DNA of 16,409 bases from Desulfobacterales bacterium (lineage in GTDB: Bacteria; Desulfobacterota; Desulfobacteria; Desulfobacterales; C00003060): contig JAUWXJ010000030.1 of the NCBI GenBank assembly GCA_030616425.1, forward strand, positions 1 through 16,409, in the 5' to 3' direction. Within the stretch, counting starts at the first letter, position 1. Every line of letters begins with the position of its first letter. Both the position numbers and the translations under genes were made by a program. Shown piece by piece: positions 14,751 through 16,409 of this stretch. The notes under the pieces were generated by a model that did no database searches, was not told where the DNA came from, and worked only from the letters and a program-made list of their open reading frames with translations.

Positions 14751-16088
14751 CTAAGCCACCAGCATGATGCGCAGATCCATGACGTTCGTGTTGGTCGGTC
14801 CGGTCTTGACAAGGTCTCCAAGCTTTTCAAAAAAGTGATAGGCATCGTTGTTCAACAAGTAATCCACAGGGCTCAGTCTCAGGGCTTGAGCCCTTTGGAT
14901 TGTCTGGCTATCAGCAACAGCACCAGCAGCATCGGTCGGACCGTCGGTCCCATCCGTGCCTGCGCTCAGTACCACGATCCCTTCCTGGCTATTCAGGCCA
15001 ATAGCTGCAGCAAGAACAAATTCCTGGTTGCGTCCGCCCAGCCCCTGGCCTGTGATAGTTACCACGGTCTCACCCCCTGAAAGGACACAGGCAGGAGGTG
15101 AAAGGGGATGCCCACTCTTCAGGATCTCTTTGGCTATGCCGGCGTGGACGCAGGCAACCTCTCTGGTTTCCCCTTCAATCATGCTTGAAAGCACCAGCGT
15201 ACGATATCCCAGACTACGTGCCTTTATTTCAGCGGCCACCACACATTCCAGGTTGCTTCCAACAATCACGCTTTTCGTACGGACAAACACTGGATCCCCT
15301 GGCTTTGGGGTCTCAGGAACCACTCCCTCAATCCCTTTCTGTATATGATTCAAAACAGCTTTAGGCACCTTTTCAAAGAGGCCATATTTGTTAAAGATCT
15401 TCATGCAATCCTGAAAGGTACTCGAATCGGACACGGTGGGGCCTGAGGCGATCACATCCAGGTCGTCTCCTACCACATCTGACAGTATCAGGGAGATCAG
15501 GGTTGCGGGGTAGGCTGCCTGCGCCAAGCGGCCCCCTTTGACTCGAGATATGTGCTTGCGCACCGAATTGACCTCATGAATTGTAGCCCCACAGGCAAGA
15601 AGAACCCTTGTTGTGTCCTGCTTGTCCTGAAGGCTGAGGCCTTCAGCAGGCAATGGGAGCAGGGCGGACCCACCACCTGAGATTACGCATAGCACCATGT
15701 CTCCTTTTTCCGCCTTGGAGGCCAGGTCCAGGATGGCACGAGCCCCTTCTAAGCCTGCCTCATCCGGTACTGGATGGCCTGCTTCGATCAGCCTTACACG
15801 ACTCACTTCCGCCAGGTGACCATATTTCACGTTAATGAGGCCCTCAGTGATCCTTTCCCCCAGCGTCTCCTGCACAGCCTTGGCCATAGTGGCCCCGGCC
15901 TTCCCTGCCCCTATGACATAGATGTGCTCAAATTCTGTAAGGTCATAGACACTCTGGTGAACCAGGAGCCGGTTCCCTTCCTGCCTGCAATACCGCCTCA
16001 CGGCTGCTTCAGGCTCCACAGCCTGAACGCCTGCCCAGAAGATATCAAGCGCATCCTTTCGCATTTGAGCAAGATCCCTTGATGCCAC
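14751..16088 (-). CDS. Glycerate 2-kinase (MOFRL/DUF4147 family)
   Basis: This enzyme phosphorylates D-glycerate to 2-phosphoglycerate with ATP. Family motifs in order are YVIGAGKAGATMA (about 57-69), ISGGGSALLP (about 136-145), LSDVVGDDLDVIASGPTVSD, VLSGGETVVTITGQGLGGRNQE and SAGTDGTDGPTDAAGA, plus a C-terminal NTNVMDLRI. The length of 445 residues is normal. I chose GTG at 16088 because AAAGGGG lies 5 nt upstream. An in-frame TTG at 16103 (450 residues) has no ribosome-binding site, and the ATG at 16064 is another option. It heads the cluster with the GT81-like gene 21 nt downstream. It may recycle glycerate freed from glucosylglycerate, or serve the serine-glycerate route. It is sometimes named gckA or garK-like, but I give no symbol because several non-orthologous kinases share those names. 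Confidence 0.93.
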   Translation of the reverse strand: MASRDLAQMRKDALDIFWAGVQAVEPEAAVRRYCRQEGNRLLVHQSVYDLTEFEHIYVIGAGKAGATMAKAVQETLGERITEGLINVKYGHLAEVSRVRLIEAGHPVPDEAGLEGARAILDLASKAEKGDMVLCVISGGGSALLPLPAEGLSLQDKQDTTRVLLACGATIHEVNSVRKHISRVKGGRLAQAAYPATLISLILSDVVGDDLDVIASGPTVSDSSTFQDCMKIFNKYGLFEKVPKAVLNHIQKGIEGVVPETPKPGDPVFVRTKSVIVGSNLECVVAAEIKARSLGYRTLVLSSMIEGETREVACVHAGIAKEILKSGHPLSPPACVLSGGETVVTITGQGLGGRNQEFVLAAAIGLNSQEGIVVLSAGTDGTDGPTDAAGAVADSQTIQRAQALRLSPVDYLLNNDAYHFFEKLGDLVKTGPTNTNVMDLRIMLVA

Positions 16089-16093
16089 TTTTA

Positions 16094-16100
16094 CCCCTTT
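16094..16100 (-). promoter_or_regulatory. RBS that decides the glycerate kinase start
   Basis: AAAGGGG on the minus strand is 5 nt from GTG at 16088 and lies inside the reading frame of the longer TTG-started form. This favours the GTG start over TTG at 16103. Confidence 0.55.
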
Positions 16101-16116
16101 CAATCAACTATTGATG

Positions 16117-16167
16117 ATTGAAGATTTGAAGAAGAATCCATCAACCTTTAAATAGTCAATCTTCAAT
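16117..16167. repeat. 10-bp inverted repeat upstream of glycerate kinase
   Basis: ATTGAAGATT (16117-16126) and AATCTTCAAT (16158-16167) are exact reverse complements separated by 31 nt. The left arm continues as a short TTGAAG-rich near-tandem. It lies about 30-80 nt upstream of the glycerate kinase start. It could be part of a regulatory region or an arm of a repeat element. No good sigma-70 promoter could be assigned in this stretch. Confidence 0.5.
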
Positions 16168-16168
16168 A

Positions 16169-16212
16169 GGCTGTTGCTCAAACAAAAATTCCTTTGAGCG
16201 GTCATTAAAACG
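16169..16212 (-). repeat. Dispersed hairpin repeat, copy B (upstream of glycerate kinase)
   Basis: This is the second copy of the repeat of about 43 nt at 4302-4344. Here the hairpin is perfect: GCTCAAA, a 10-nt loop, TTTGAGC (16176-16199). It lies 80 nt before the GTG of the glycerate kinase gene, close to the 70-nt distance of copy A from the comEC ATG. The long palindrome starts 17 nt further right. Confidence 0.65.
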
Positions 16213-16228
16213 TTTTTTGCTAGAACTG

Positions 16229-16405
16229 ATTTCAAAACCCCTTTCCTCGTTTGGTTTGACCATTTTCGAAAGTTCTAAACTCGCTTCGCTAAAATTGTAA
16301 AACTCGGGCTAACGCCCTCAAACAGTTACAATTTTTTCACGCTCCGCTTCGATAAGAACTTTTAGCAAAAATGGTCAAAATGGACTCGTCAAAGGGTTTT
16401 GAAAT
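16229..16405. repeat. 177-nt nested palindrome (MITE-like element or structured RNA)
   Basis: Five colinear complementary segments fold symmetrically: 16229-16240 with 16394-16405 (12 bp, ATTTCAAAACCC), 16255-16266 with 16368-16379 (12 bp, TTTGACCATTTT), 16269-16276 with 16355-16362 (8 bp), 16291-16300 with 16326-16335 (10 bp, AAAATTGTAA), and GGGC/GCCC around a TAAC loop. No ORF is present. The near-perfect outer arms resemble terminal inverted repeats of a non-autonomous element. It may extend past the window end. Confidence 0.7.
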
Positions 16406-16409
16406 AGCT

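Overview
The window looks like chromosomal DNA of a Gram-negative, probably anaerobic bacterium, most plausibly a member of the Desulfobacterota (the former Deltaproteobacteria). This placement is an inference. It rests on a periplasmic LolA-like protein, a Tat-dependent protein paired with a membrane protein carrying many Fe-S clusters, a Lon-like protease of the LonB/YcbZ type, and bacterial tRNA genes with encoded CCA ends. No rRNA, phage, transposase or CRISPR array is visible. The DNA reads as ordinary core genome with some dispersed palindromic repeats between genes.

Layout. Positions 1-910 hold a minus-strand operon: promoter, leader with a terminator-like hairpin, tRNA-Thr(TGT), tRNA-Tyr(GTA), a 240-nt spacer, tRNA-Gly(TCC), tRNA-Thr(GGT), then the first 42 codons of tuf (EF-Tu), cut by the window edge. 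The gene order equals the E. coli thrU-tyrU-glyT-thrT-tufB operon. Positions 1088-6455, also minus strand, hold a secreted PEBP-family protein, comEC, murA and a LolA-like periplasmic protein. The last two are translationally coupled by a TAATG overlap.

A divergent intergenic region (6456-6766) with two inverted repeats separates this block from the only plus-strand genes. These are a Tat-exported DUF362 protein (6767-7714) overlapping by 4 nt a polyferredoxin membrane protein (7711-9348). The second protein appears to fuse a NapH-like quinol-side module to a NapG-like four-cluster module, with a twin-arginine membrane segment at the junction. Its substrate is unknown, and it is the most unusual protein in the window.

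Positions 9478-16088 are a tight minus-strand cluster read in the order glycerate 2-kinase, GpgS-like GT81 glycosyltransferase, glycogen synthase glgA, and a Lon-like protease whose ATPase Walker A motif is degenerate but whose Ser/Lys protease dyad is intact. The first three suggest sugar-nucleotide-dependent storage or compatible-solute metabolism (glucosylglycerate type and glycogen).

The last 320 nt (16089-16409) are non-coding. They contain a 10-bp inverted repeat, a copy of a dispersed repeat also found between murA and comEC, and a 177-nt nested palindrome that may be a MITE-like element or a structured RNA.
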